From NCBI GenBank assembly GCA_001936135.1, contig CP012818.1:992001-1056000 (forward strand): a DNA stretch of 64,000 nucleotides. The letters are read 5' to 3'. Positions 28,875-40,300 of the stretch are shown here, piece after piece. Positions within the stretch are counted from its first letter, which is position 1. Each line of letters opens with the position of its first letter. Both the position numbers and the translations under genes were made by a program. The notes under the pieces are model-generated. The model saw only the letters and a program-made list of their open reading frames with translations. It made no database searches and was not told the DNA's origin. The DNA is from Saccharomycopsis fibuligera x Saccharomycopsis cf. fibuligera. Lineage: Eukaryota; Ascomycota; Saccharomycetes; Ascoideales; Saccharomycopsidaceae.

Positions 28875-30155
28875 ATGCCGCCTAAAGAATTTCTCACGAC
28901 CCCCGATAGCAATGATGTCCGCACCAGAAGACGTGGATCATCGGTGGGCAATATGAACAGCGTTGGTCAAAGCGGTCTTGGGCTTTCCAGCACCATTTCC
29001 AGAGACGCAAAACATCGCAGATTAAAACGTATCAACCATTCCAAAGTTAAAAGCAAAACCGATCTTTTCTGGAAATTCTACTACAGTTACGTTGAACTAA
29101 GTTTGAGAGTCACTTGGATGACGCCCCTAATTATTTTGCTTTTGGTTTACCTGACGTATTTCTTGAGTAATAATTACACTGACTCGAACCCGTTGCACAT
29201 GTTCGTGGCCATTTCTTACAAGACCGACGAGATTGATGAAAACGGATACTTCATGTACGGCAAAGGTCCTAAGGACTTTGCCTTTGTATTCTTCTACATG
29301 ATTTTTTTCACATTTTTCAGAGAATTCGTCATGTCAGTTATGGTTAGACCATTAGCTGGAATATTGCACATTACTAGAAAGGGCAAAGTTAAGAGGTTTA
29401 TGGAACAGTTCTACTCATTAGTTTACTATGGTCTTAGCTCCCCATTTGGGTTTTTTGTGATGATGAAGCTTCCAATTAAATGGTTCAACACTTATTACTT
29501 TTACGAATCGTACCCGCACAAGACAATTTTCTTTTGGATGAAGGTTTTTTACTTGGGCCAAGCTGCATTTTGGACTCAGCAGGCGTCAGTTCTTGTCTTG
29601 CAGTTGGAAAAACCAAGAAAAGATTATAATGAGTTGGTTTTCCATCATATCGTTACCATGGCTTTGATTTATTCTTCCTATACGTTCAACTTCACCTGGA
29701 TTGGGATTGCTATTTACATCACTATGGACGTGTCCGATTTCTTCTTGTCATTATCCAAAATTCTCAACTATTTGGATTCCCCAGTAACTCCGCCATTTTT
29801 CGGCCTATTCATCTTTGTATGGATATATATGCGTCATTACATCAACTTGAAGATTTTGTGGTCAGTTTTAACCGAATTCAAAACCGTGGGTCCATATCAG
29901 TTGAACTTTAAAACAGGCCAATACAAATGCTTTATCAGTGGCCCAATTGTTTTCACATTGCTCATGGCATTACAATTGGTGAATTTGTATTGGCTCTTTT
30001 TGATTTTTAGAATCTTGTACAAATATATCGTTAAAGGTGTTGCTCAAGATGAAAGAAGTGATGATGAAGACAGCGAGAATGAACTTGAGCCAGAATATGA
30101 AGGCTATTCTACAGAGTCTGAAGAAGATGATAAAAAGTCAAAGAAGAAGAAATGA
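28875..30155 (+). CDS. LAG1: Ceramide synthase, Lag1/Lac1 family
   Basis: 426 codons with a TLC domain and about seven or eight membrane segments. The Lag1 motif is present: NELVFHHIVTMALIYSSY near residues 252-269, with the catalytic His pair, and the acidic DVSDFFLSLSKILNY block about 30 residues later. The tail is highly acidic, then ends in a KKSKKKK basic stretch as in yeast Lag1/Lac1. The enzyme joins a very-long-chain acyl-CoA to phytosphingosine or dihydrosphingosine in the ER, with Lip1 as cofactor. Yeasts have two members, so LAG1 versus LAC1 is not settled. Codon 93 (29151-29153) is CTG inside the first membrane segment. Confidence 0.92.
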   Translation: MPPKEFLTTPDSNDVRTRRRGSSVGNMNSVGQSGLGLSSTISRDAKHRRLKRINHSKVKSKTDLFWKFYYSYVELSLRVTWMTPLIILLLVYLTYFLSNNYTDSNPLHMFVAISYKTDEIDENGYFMYGKGPKDFAFVFFYMIFFTFFREFVMSVMVRPLAGILHITRKGKVKRFMEQFYSLVYYGLSSPFGFFVMMKLPIKWFNTYYFYESYPHKTIFFWMKVFYLGQAAFWTQQASVLVLQLEKPRKDYNELVFHHIVTMALIYSSYTFNFTWIGIAIYITMDVSDFFLSLSKILNYLDSPVTPPFFGLFIFVWIYMRHYINLKILWSVLTEFKTVGPYQLNFKTGQYKCFISGPIVFTLLMALQLVNLYWLFLIFRILYKYIVKGVAQDERSDDEDSENELEPEYEGYSTESEEDDKKSKKKK

Positions 30156-30203
30156 TTTAAACGCTACAAAAAGAAAACAAAAGTTAAAATTATAATTAAA
30201 ATC

Positions 30204-30234
<31 letters not shown>

Positions 30235-30870
30235 ATTAAATAATAAAAAGTAATAATAGCCGAAGTGTTATGCGATACCACACAACACATCCCTTTTTTA
30301 GTTCCTCAATTGATACCCTTTTGTAATTTATAGATTTTAATCCACCCTACATGCTAGCATCATGCTGCTAATATTAATAATATTAATAATGATACCAAAT
30401 TATTTATGATAAGATCACTTGTAGTGTGTCCTGTGTCATTACCAGAGTGTCAAAGTTTCTTCGTCTAGTCGCAACATATTCCAAATACGCGGGTCTTCCA
30501 CATGTTTGGATAGAGGCAATACCCGGCCTTTGTCTATCTATCTCTGTCCGGATAGCCCTCTAAATTGATCAATCGATCGCAGATCGGCGCTTATAAGCCC
30601 CTAATGATAGCTAATTAGCCAACTTGCCTTACCAGCGCATCGCTCTGGTTGCACAGTCTAGTCATCTTTCTGAGAAACGGTAACTTGGGTCCTTCTTAAA
30701 ATTCTGTCGCCACTCTAACTGCCCCGCCTATATTACCAAACCATTATTATAACCATCTTCAATTGCGGTGATTCTGTACTTCATCACCAAAACCACTATA
30801 GAAGCATTACAGAGCTTTCTTACTCAGACAACAGAGAATCGCTATATCTTTTGAAACTTCATATGCAAAT
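30156..30870. other. Region between ceramide synthase gene and HSE1
   Basis: About 715 bases with a 28-base A run at 30204-30231 just after the stop and AT-rich repeats (ATTAATA) near 30370. The rest is the HSE1 promoter. No gene is seen. Confidence 0.5.
30204..30231. repeat. Poly-A tract, 28 bases
   Basis: Uninterrupted A run 49 bases downstream of the ceramide synthase stop codon. Confidence 0.9.
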
Positions 30871-31573
30871 ATGTTTGGCTCATCAGAATCACCAAATCCA
30901 TTAGACGCCCCAGTGCTTAAAGCTACCGACGAATCGCTAGTGTCAGATAACTGGGAATACATCATTGATGTGTGCGATACCGTCAACGATGATCCTGACA
31001 ATGGCCCCCTGAATGCTCTCAAAGCAATCAAGAAGAGACTCGCCATCAACAATGCCAATATCTTGCTTAGATCGCTATCGTTGGTTTTGTCGCTTGCTGA
31101 AAATTGCGGCTCAAAGATGAAACAGGAGATCAGCTCCAGCGAGTTTACTAGTGTTCTTTACGGGTTGGTTGAAAACAGGGCAATTCACTACAGTATCAAA
31201 GTCAGATTGATTGAAATTATGGGTCAGTTGAGCCAGTCTTTCAAAAGTGATCCTAGTTTAAAAAATATGGAAAAGACGTATGCTAGAATAAAAAATGATT
31301 ACCCCAACTTAGTTTCATCTGGTGCAGGAGCTGGAATCGGTAACGGGCCTGAAGTGCCTAATAAAGATAGAATGAGTGAGACTGAGCTAAGAAACGAAGA
31401 GGAAGAGTTGCAAGCAGTGTTGAAGTTGTCTTTGGATGAGTATAATACTGCTGAAGAAGTAAAAAATTCATGGAAGAACAGTGTAGGTCCAAGTGCAAAT
31501 TTAACCGGTATTAGCAATAATCACACAACTGCTTCTGTTTCTGCACTGCAACAGAAACAAGAGCAGCAACAGC

Positions 31574-31652
<79 letters not shown>

Positions 31653-33024
31653 ACAATTGGTTTCTCTGGTAGTTCCCGGTCAACAAGCGTCTTCGTTTGG
31701 TGTGTTACAGCCAAATCCAGCACAAGCTATCAATCCTCAGCATACTGCTCTTCAACCACAATTCACTGCTCTTCAACCGCAGCAACAACAGCAATCATCA
31801 ATAGGCCAAACAGAACCAACAACTTCTGTTGCTGATATCAAAAAAACCGATAAGCAGACCGCAGCAATGGTGAACAAAGTAATGGCCCTATATGACCTAA
31901 CCAGTTCCGAGCCTGATGAATTATCCTTTAAAAAGGGTGACACCATCACTGTTTTGGAGAGCGTTTATAAAGATTGGTGGAGAGGCTCCTTACATGGTAA
32001 GGTGGGCATCTTTCCTTTGAATTATGTCACCCCGATCAAGGAGCCTACTAGAGAAGAATTGCTCAAAGATATTGAAATTGAATACAATATAACTCAACAG
32101 ACTAAAAACATTGAACGGTTATTGGTTAAGTTGCAAACTTTGAATAGTTCAGATGATCCGAGTGAAGTTTTAAGTGCTTCAAATGATGAATACATTCAAT
32201 CATTGTATAATAATATCACTCCTCTTAGACCCCAAGTGGCTAAATTGATTGAGAAATATTCCAAAAAGAAAGAGGATTTGATCTCATTGGACGGAAAGTT
32301 GACTGATGCTGAAAAGAAATACAACGATTTGATGGATGCGGCAATCTCTAAATATAAACAACCTGCATTTGTTGCTCATCCTCCTGTTGTTCCTCAAGGG
32401 TTTGTGCAACTGCTGCTGCAACAGCAGCAGCACCATCCTAATAATCCATATGCGTTGCCTCACCAACAACATCAACCACAATATGGACAGGGACCATTAT
32501 CTACTGGAATCGGTGGCTCTTTATCTACCGGAGGTCCATTACATAACTATGCTACTGGCCAACAACAGCAGCAACATTCACAAATTAACTCATTCAATCC
32601 ATCATTAACTGGTTATAACCCACAACAACAACAACAACAACAACATACTCAGCAACAGCATACTGGATACAATCCATATTCAAATGTCAAACCTCAAGAG
32701 CCACTTCCAACTGGCTTAGGATTTGGTAACGCACCATTACCATCATCGGGACTTCCAAACATTAACCTATCGAATCCAAACAATAACAATAATAACAGTA
32801 GTAGTAGCAATAATAATAGTCAAGGAAACCAGCAACAAGGAAACAAGATCACCCCGCCGTATCCTATTGGTGATCCTTTACAATTACCATCATTGATTAG
32901 TCCAACAAAGACAAGCAGTGGTCCTAGTGGATCTAACGGTCCAAGCGGTGGTGCTGGAACTGGGGCTGGAAGTTCACCATTTCCAAAAAATTCTAATGTG
33001 TTTTTGCCAAAGCCTCCAGTCTGA
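30871..33024 (+). CDS. HSE1: ESCRT-0 subunit Hse1 with polyglutamine expansion
   Basis: 717 codons against about 450 in S. cerevisiae. Order of parts: VHS domain (about 10-150, ESLVSDNWEYIIDVCD), a ubiquitin-interacting motif (EEEELQAVLKLSLDEYN, about 176-192), a Gln tract (25 Gln, one Arg, 5 Gln; 31564-31656), an SH3 domain (VMALYDLTSSEPDELSFKKGD to KVGIFPLNYV, about 336-390), a helical GAT-like Vps27-binding region (about 393-490), then a Pro/Gln/Asn-rich tail with repeated NPQQQQ and TGYNP motifs. Hse1 with Vps27 sorts ubiquitinated cargo on endosomes. Three consecutive CTG codons (32410-32418) lie in the variable tail. Domain order is the standard one, so the expansions look like neutral or tuning inserts. 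Confidence 0.95.
31564..31656. repeat. CAA repeat encoding polyglutamine
   Basis: Thirty Gln codons interrupted by one CGA; all but two are CAA, so the array is a nearly pure trinucleotide microsatellite. Confidence 0.95.
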
Positions 33025-33994
33025 TTATAAAATAAATCTACAAAGTAAAAAACATTTTTGAACAAAAAATGTTGTCCAAAACTTTTCTGTGTACTGTTAA
33101 TTGCCTTTTCCTTTTTAGTATTTGACTCATTAATTGGGGGAAAATATAATGTGAGCCTGCATTTTGCCGTTAGTGCAACTGTTTCTACTTTTATTTTGGC
33201 TTCTGTTTCTGCTTTTTTACAGTCTCTTGATGTTTTTGACAGTTAATACACAGAACATTCTTTGGTTTTTTATATTTGCTTTTACTTCTATAATACACTG
33301 CTACCGCCGTTTGTTTGTTTGTTTTTTTCGTCATTTGAAATTGTAATCTATAATGATTCTAGCGGGTTATTATGAAAAAATAAGACTTTCATAGTAAATG
33401 ACAGCGAGCTAAGAAACTTTCTTAAATGATACCGCTAAACTAACTAGCTATATATGGCCAAATTATGTGTTTCAAGATCAGATATGGGGTTATGGACAGT
33501 ACTCTGAGCTAACCACCAGCTGGACTGACAGATATTGCACAATATATAATTTACTCAGAATAACAGCACGGCGCTCTATGTAAGTAAGCAACGTAGAAAC
33601 AGTATGCCTTTTTGGAACTCGTTAATACTGTCATTGATTCTAAGAAGTAAAAAAAAAAAATTAAGATCTTGAAAAAAAAAAAAAAAAATGCATAATCTTC
33701 CTCTATGAGTGCATACTCCCCTCTGTGCTGCAGTATCATTGTACCTATATGCCCTTTTGGAAACACTAGAAATTTCTATCCTCATCAATCTTCATCAACA
33801 CAACGTTGGCTCTTGCTCTTGAAAGGCCCTTTTTGGCTTTTTTAGTGAAAACAAGTAGAGAAAGAGTACTTTTATATAGTATTATTAGGATGACCACTCG
33901 CGCTAACAGGCATAAATCTTACAAGCAGTAAATAGCAGCTAAACCAAATATATTCACACCCGAATTATGCTTTCATGTTATTGTCAAAAATTTA
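33025..33994. other. Convergent 3' region HSE1 / unnamed Asn-rich gene
   Basis: About 970 bases. The first 350 are pyrimidine-rich; two A runs lie near 33648-33690. Frames of 60-70 codons have no features. No RNA gene is seen. Confidence 0.5.
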
Positions 33995-35824
33995 TCATAG
34001 GGTAGATTTTTGTGTGCCCAAAACAAGATGCTGAACTAATTGAATTCTTAAATTCATTTCAATCTTATCCTTAATGTCAAACATTTGATAAACCGCTTCA
34101 TCATAAACAATCAGAGAGTCTTTCTTTCTTTTGGCTTCTTGAACAAGTTTAACGAATTGAATCCATTTGTTTCTGGGCCAGTTTTCGGAATTCTGATAAT
34201 TTGCTGAGTTGGTCCTTGCAATTGTTGTGGTTGAATTTATGTATGTATCTGGCTTTTTATATGATGTTTTTCTGCCATCATCGCCAACATCATCATTAAC
34301 ATAATGACCCTTCTCGTTTTCATTTTTGCTAACATTTGTGTCTGCATTATTAAAGCTACTATTATCAATGTTGTTGTTATCACTTTTTTTTCTAACTTTT
34401 GAATTCAAAGACTGCGAATCTTTCTGTTTACGACTCATTTTCTGGCTAACATAATGATCCACATTACCTGCATTACCAAAATCATCACTATCCGAAACTT
34501 CATCAAATTGACGTTTTCTTTTAGTTTTTTTTAGCTCATTGTCGTTATTGATTTGATTTTTTGGCTTATGATGGTGTTGTTTAAAAATATTATTTTTATT
34601 ACTATTTTTGAAAACTGTGCCATTAGATGATTTATTAGGCTCTGCTTCTACACCAATTTCCTCTGCCAGACTATCATTTACCACAGTTGGCTCTTGAGAA
34701 TGTGACAAGGAATCTTGGCCGAATTTGTTCAATTTTCTTTTGTTTAATGAATTCACGGTAGATATGTAAAAATCAGTTTTAGTTGCCGACTCTCTGGAAA
34801 ATAAACCGGTATTATTATCAGCACTTCCATAGTTATTCGGAGTTTGCTTCTCTGATATTAGTTTATTCTTAACGAACTTGTTCATTTCATTATAATCATG
34901 ATTATTATGTGATTCGGTGAAGCTAACTGCTCTTTGTAATTCATTAAAAGAATCTACTCTGGGAGACGAAATCTTGCTAGTTATTGGAGTCCCCTGTCTT
35001 GATCCTAGTTCACTAACCAAATATCTAGCATTATTTATTCCTTTATGGATAGAGCTGTACAACTGGCTTATTGAACTGCTCGACTGATCAATGGAACTGT
35101 CATAATTAATTAATGCAGCTGCGGCTTCAGCCTGAGCTGAGATTTTGTTTTTCGAAATCTTTTTGTTGTTATTACTACTATGGTTATCTAGTAAATCTTT
35201 TGCGGGAGTAGGAGTACGTCTGAATTTTGAATTGCCAGTTGGTGTTGATTTTAAAGGTATCAGTATGGTTTGTTGTGACAATTTATCATTATCGGGCGTA
35301 TGCTGGGATATGTTTGAAGTACTTTCTTCCTCATCCTTTTCTTTATCAATGACAAAGTTATCCGATGTTTGAAAACTCCTCTGTGGTTCTCTTCCCAAGA
35401 ACGAATACCTATACTCATTTTTCTTGGCTGACTTGCGCACTTCTTCGGACCCACCAACATTCACAGAGGCGGGCACTGGTAATCTTCTAGCGGGACTAGC
35501 AAGCGCGCTCAATAGGTCATTATCATCTGCTGCTAAGGCCGTTGTTTTATTATTACGCCGCTGCTTCTGTTTGCCATTATTGTTATGGCCAGTCTGGTTT
35601 GGTCTTGTCACTGAAGCTAAAAATGGTTTTATTTTGAGCCCACTATATTGGATTTGAGGAAACGACAGATCATTATTCAATATGCTATCGTTGTGATTTA
35701 TTACGCTGCTATTGTTGGCGGTTTGATCAAATAAATCAAACTTTTCGTATCCGTTTGTTGTCGTTGTGGTGGCTTTGGGCACATTATCAATATTTGTAGA
35801 TTTCTGATGTGATCTTTTCGACAT
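33995..35824 (-). CDS. Unrecognised Asn/Ser-rich protein
   Basis: 609 codons from ATG 35824. I do not recognise the family. Most of it is low-complexity, rich in Asn, Ser, Lys and Thr, and likely disordered. It has possible Cdk sites (LASPARR, RTPTPAK, ISSPRVD) and basic clusters (KKTKRKRQF, KMSRKQKD) that could be nuclear signals. The only part that looks folded is the C-terminus, about residues 540-609: it starts WPRNKWIQFVKLVQEAKRKK and continues through DEAVYQMFDIKDKIEMNLRIQL, an amphipathic helical module with spaced hydrophobics. This pattern (disordered, Cdk-site-bearing body plus small helical end) fits nuclear or spindle regulators, but that is speculation. Length and uniform coding character argue it is a real gene. 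Confidence 0.75.
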   Translation of the reverse strand: MSKRSHQKSTNIDNVPKATTTTTNGYEKFDLFDQTANNSSVINHNDSILNNDLSFPQIQYSGLKIKPFLASVTRPNQTGHNNNGKQKQRRNNKTTALAADDNDLLSALASPARRLPVPASVNVGGSEEVRKSAKKNEYRYSFLGREPQRSFQTSDNFVIDKEKDEEESTSNISQHTPDNDKLSQQTILIPLKSTPTGNSKFRRTPTPAKDLLDNHSSNNNKKISKNKISAQAEAAAALINYDSSIDQSSSSISQLYSSIHKGINNARYLVSELGSRQGTPITSKISSPRVDSFNELQRAVSFTESHNNHDYNEMNKFVKNKLISEKQTPNNYGSADNNTGLFSRESATKTDFYISTVNSLNKRKLNKFGQDSLSHSQEPTVVNDSLAEEIGVEAEPNKSSNGTVFKNSNKNNIFKQHHHKPKNQINNDNELKKTKRKRQFDEVSDSDDFGNAGNVDHYVSQKMSRKQKDSQSLNSKVRKKSDNNNIDNSSFNNADTNVSKNENEKGHYVNDDVGDDGRKTSYKKPDTYINSTTTIARTNSANYQNSENWPRNKWIQFVKLVQEAKRKKDSLIVYDEAVYQMFDIKDKIEMNLRIQLVQHLVLGTQKSTL

Positions 35825-35951
35825 GGTATGCTATATTGTGCTACTATTATTGAATTAATTGTTGTTGTGTTTTATTGCGTGTTATTGTGGGCGCTTACTG
35901 GTGATATTGTTTTGGCGTTGATAGACACTGTGCTGTGCAGTTAGTTTGCTT

Positions 35952-36275
35952 CTATAGCTTTGAGCCAAGCGTTTCGTATTTCAGTTCGTGCAAATTTTGA
36001 GTTGTATTCAACAATTTTTCGACATAACGTGGTTTAATAAATGTTAATGTTGAGGCGCCGGCTATTAAAAAATGTCTAACTAATTTTGGCAATAACTTTT
36101 TTATATTTTGATTTCCTAATGTATAATCGGATCTAATATCGTATCTGATGCGCTGATTTAAGAAAAGCTTAAAATTCAAGCGGTAAAAACCTTTTGACAC
36201 TTGACAATAGTATAAATCCCGGATAACAAATAGTGGAATTAAAAGCAGCAGTATCGTGGGCAACCTGTAGCACAT
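35952..36275 (-). CDS. Small putative membrane protein, unrecognised
   Basis: 107 codons from the first in-frame ATG (36275). The frame is open a little further upstream but has no earlier ATG, so an upstream exon cannot be excluded. An N-terminal hydrophobic stretch (LPTILLLLIPLFVI) is followed by a Tyr/Arg/Lys-rich region with several helical-looking segments (RIRYDIRSDYTL, NIKKLLPKLVRHFLI, RYVEKLLNTTQNLHEL). It could be a mitochondrial or ER membrane factor. Only 127 bases separate it from the start of the next minus-strand gene. Coding character is reasonable but no homologue is recalled; it may also be chance. Confidence 0.4.
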   Translation of the reverse strand: MCYRLPTILLLLIPLFVIRDLYYCQVSKGFYRLNFKLFLNQRIRYDIRSDYTLGNQNIKKLLPKLVRHFLIAGASTLTFIKPRYVEKLLNTTQNLHELKYETLGSKL

Positions 36276-37302
36276 ATAGTCTATCCCATATACAACCCCA
36301 GGCAAATGGAACGCGTCGTTGTGTTTGCATTTCCCTTTTTCTGTTTATCAGTGTAGATTGACGCATGGTTGAGTTTTTGTATTTCTATTACTATGCGCAC
36401 TCATTTCTAGCAACGTGTTTATACTGTAGCCTCTACATGGTAGGTATAACATACTAATACATTAATTATTACAACAATAAGCAGAACAGAACGCATCTTA
36501 ACACCAAAAATAAAATCTGTTTGTGTTCTCAAGTGTCCAGCGCTTGTTACGCTGCTGTGTTGTAATTTATCATAAAGCAAGCAGCAAATAGAGTAAGCTT
36601 AGTTGAAGTCCTCGGCTTCATAAATATCCCAAGTGCTGTAGACCATCAATATGAGCATATTTTTATTACTAATACTGTAGTTAAAAAGCAAAGAAGCAAG
36701 AAAAAAGTTTAAGAGAAAAAAATAGCTGCAGAATTTCTAGTGAGACCAGTCATAAAATTTTTTCGTATGTTTCTAGTACATTTTTAGGTAACTTGTTATT
36801 AATTGATGTGACTATCACATCTGTCGTCGTAGCTAGAATATAACAGCCTTTGCACGGGTCCATAAAGTCATTGCCACCGTTGAACAGCACAGTTACTTGA
36901 ACATACTCCAAAAAAATTAAAGCAGAACCTTGTTACAGTGTTGGTGGCTATGTGCTTTTACCAGTTCTGGGCCTAAGATCACCTCTTCCTATTATGAAAT
37001 CTGCATTGAAAAAATAATAACTAATAAAACGGAATTTGCGAGAAAAGAGTGACTGAAAGAAATGTCATAATTTATGAGGAGTATGAAATAAGTTAAAAAA
37101 AAAAAAAAAAAAACCATAACTATAGTAATAATAATATTAATGATGATACTATAAAACTGGACCAGAGACGGAAAAAGGGAATAAAGAAAACTAAAGAATT
37201 GATAAACAAGAAAATTTATGGTACATGTACAAGTGACAACAATAACAATAACAATGTAATAAGTGTAAAATCGCACTTCTAACGCCCGCTAGCTTTCACT
37301 CA
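36276..37302. other. UFD4 3' region and spacer
   Basis: About 1.03 kb, AT-rich. The 300 bases beside UFD4 are purine-rich on the plus strand (pyrimidine-rich as UFD4 3' UTR) with a 19-base A run at 37095-37113. No RNA gene or convincing ORF is seen. Confidence 0.5.
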
Positions 37303-40300
37303 TCAAGACAATAAGAAAGCACCAAGTCCTTCATTTATCGATTGCAATAATCTGGCTCTCATTTTATCTTTTGATGAATATTCAGGCAACTTCAAATAAT
37401 TAGCACAAGTCATTACACTAGGCAAATAATCATCAGCAGTAAATCCGTCTTCACTTGGTTTACGCACCACTGTAAATTCAGGTCTTAATGCTTTAAACCC
37501 ACCAATTGGCAACTTTGGTGATCCGGTCATAAATTGCAAAAATCTACGGCGTTCATCCTTGTTGAATGAAGTCATAATTTCTAAAAGTCTAATCACGGAC
37601 TCAGAATCAACAGTGTAGCCATGATTAGCATGAATTGATGAATATAATGTTTCAAATGACCAATCTTCTTCCCCATTACCGAACATCGAAATTAATTCCC
37701 CTGGAGTGAAAATAGTGATTGCATTATATGGGAAAACTTGCGAAAATCCATCAATAAAAGCATTGATTTGACGAACAACACCTGAACCAATGGTGAAATT
37801 CACCACATCGTCAATATATTCTGCAAGGTTGACCATAGTAACGGAAACAGTATCACCATTTTCCACTAACTCAATTTCAGGATATCCTGGTAAAGTAAAT
37901 GTAAGTGCCAAGTCTTCCAATGTAGCGCCATCAACTTGAATTCTTTCAGCTTCAATGCTCAGAAGCTTTTGAGCATCACGAATCTCGAGATATTTATGAA
38001 GATGCAACAAAGATTTAGCTAATCCATCATCAACATTGGCCACCTTTCCAATCATTGTGGTTCTTGGTAGCTTGTTATATTTGATAGTACCAGTCGCGTC
38101 AATAATCGAAGCTAATTCAAAGAAAAACTTGTTGAAAGCAAAATCAACCAATCTGCTATCCAATAGTGCTCTGGCAATCAATTTTCCCAACACTTTGAAT
38201 AATGATAAAACTCTCTTACCATCGCTACCGTTGGCAATAGTATCATTCATTGGTATCGGGAATAATCCGGTTGGATAATGCACATATGGATTTTCTTCAT
38301 TATCATCTTTTCTCCATAGTTTCAATGATTTTCTGCAAAATTCTCTAGAAATTGTGGAATAAAATTCAAGAGTTGGGCCTAAACCACTGCCCTCTTCATT
38401 AAAATACTCAATCTCCAAAACACTTGGATGGTTTCCATACATATCAAGCAATTTAATACCGCTTTGCAAAATATGCTTTCTGGAGATCCGCACCTTGTGT
38501 CTATTAGGTCTACCCAATTCAGTAATGGCATTGGCGCTAGCACTATTGTTGTTGTTACCATTTTCCTCGCTTGTACGAATTTTCCACTGTTGAATCAACC
38601 TTGAATATCCAAATGACGTTGACTGCAAAAAGAATAATCTGGAATTGATAGGGAATAAAAATGGGAATTGTTTGGTAATATGAACACTCCAACCTGGTAA
38701 GGTACCACTAACAACAATCAATGGTTCTTCAAGTTGTCTATTTAATTTGGCAGTCAATTTCCAGTTCAGGAATAATGAATCATTAGTCTCTGATTCTTCT
38801 ACTGCAGCATTGACGTTAAACAAAATTTTTAATAGTTTCAATACACTAACAGACAATGTATCATTGAGTGCAGTTAAATCATCTTCACTGGTTTTAGAAG
38901 CATAATTCAATTGTTCGTTTTTATTCTTGCCCAGAGGCTCTTCACCGCTAACTTTACGGAACTTTACCAAATGTGGACGGTCCCAAATGACGCTAGTATC
39001 TATTGGCTCGTTAGTGTTGTGGGTGTTATTGCTAGCTTGGAACGATCTATAAATGGCGCCATAAATTGTAGTTTCCAAAGGTATGACTTCGCCATTAATA
39101 GAAAACTCCAAATACCAATCGTTTTTAGTACTGCTTTCTTGCTGATGTGCTTGTTCTCCTTTGTGATTTGACTTATCTTGAGAATTGCTAATCGTATCTA
39201 ATTCGTCTTCTATAGCATCCTCTCTGTCTAAATCATCAAGTGCATCTGTATCTTCGTCAATGTCATCTTCGTCATCTCCGTCTTGATCAACCGGTAGCCT
39301 AGAGCCACTACTACTGGCTCTACGGTTGCGGTTAGCAGACGATAGCATCACATCAGTGAGCCTACTGAACACAGTGATTCTACTTTTCAAAAATTCATGA
39401 ATAGTTTTGAATGTAGCAATAGCATGAGTTGATAACATCAACGATTTATAGTTTTCTGGGAATGAGGCATCAGCATCATCGCAATTGAGACGTAACTTAA
39501 TTTGTTTTGCCATTGATATTGCTTTATTTGATGTAGTAGAGGAAGAGCCAAGGCCAAAATAGGCACCATTGGTGCTGCGTCCAGATGTCAAAATTTCAAA
39601 TGATTCGGATCTACTCAAACCTTCCTGAAGTTTGTTAACAAGCAAAGCTAATGGAACTTCTTCTCCAACAAACTCCCTTTTAACAAAGACTTCAACAAAA
39701 CTGTCATAGCATGGGCTACCGATTCTGCCAATTAAATCACTGCCGTCACCATTCAACTTTTCATCATAGCCGAAGATAGCAGTAAGAGCAGGTATTATTC
39801 CTGATGATGTAAGTTCAAAACTGGATATGGCAATCTCGCCATCACTTAAACTATTAGCAAGTTTTTTCCACAACTCAACCCAATCAGCATAAGTGAATTG
39901 AGCAATTTTATCTGTTTGTTTTAAAGTGCTAACAACTTCTTCATGAAGTTTCATATGTGGAGGTTGTTTGTACAAGTTAGAAGTTTTGCTCTTGTTGTAC
40001 TGTTCATCAATGTTGGTAAGCAAATTAATTAATGTTCTCACGATAGCAAAATTGCCAAACTTGGCAAAGTTAAAAGTTCCAACAACATCCTGATCGACCA
40101 AGTTATCATTCCAATGCCTGGTTTCGAATCTGTTGAAGGCGAAATCATCATAGTCTTCATCTTCATCTTCATCGTCATCTTCATCTTCATCTTCATCTTC
40201 ATCTTCATCTTCATTGTCGTCGTCATCTTCATTTTCATTTTCATTTTCATCTTCATCTTCATTATCACCATCCACGACATCATCATCAATAGGGATCACT

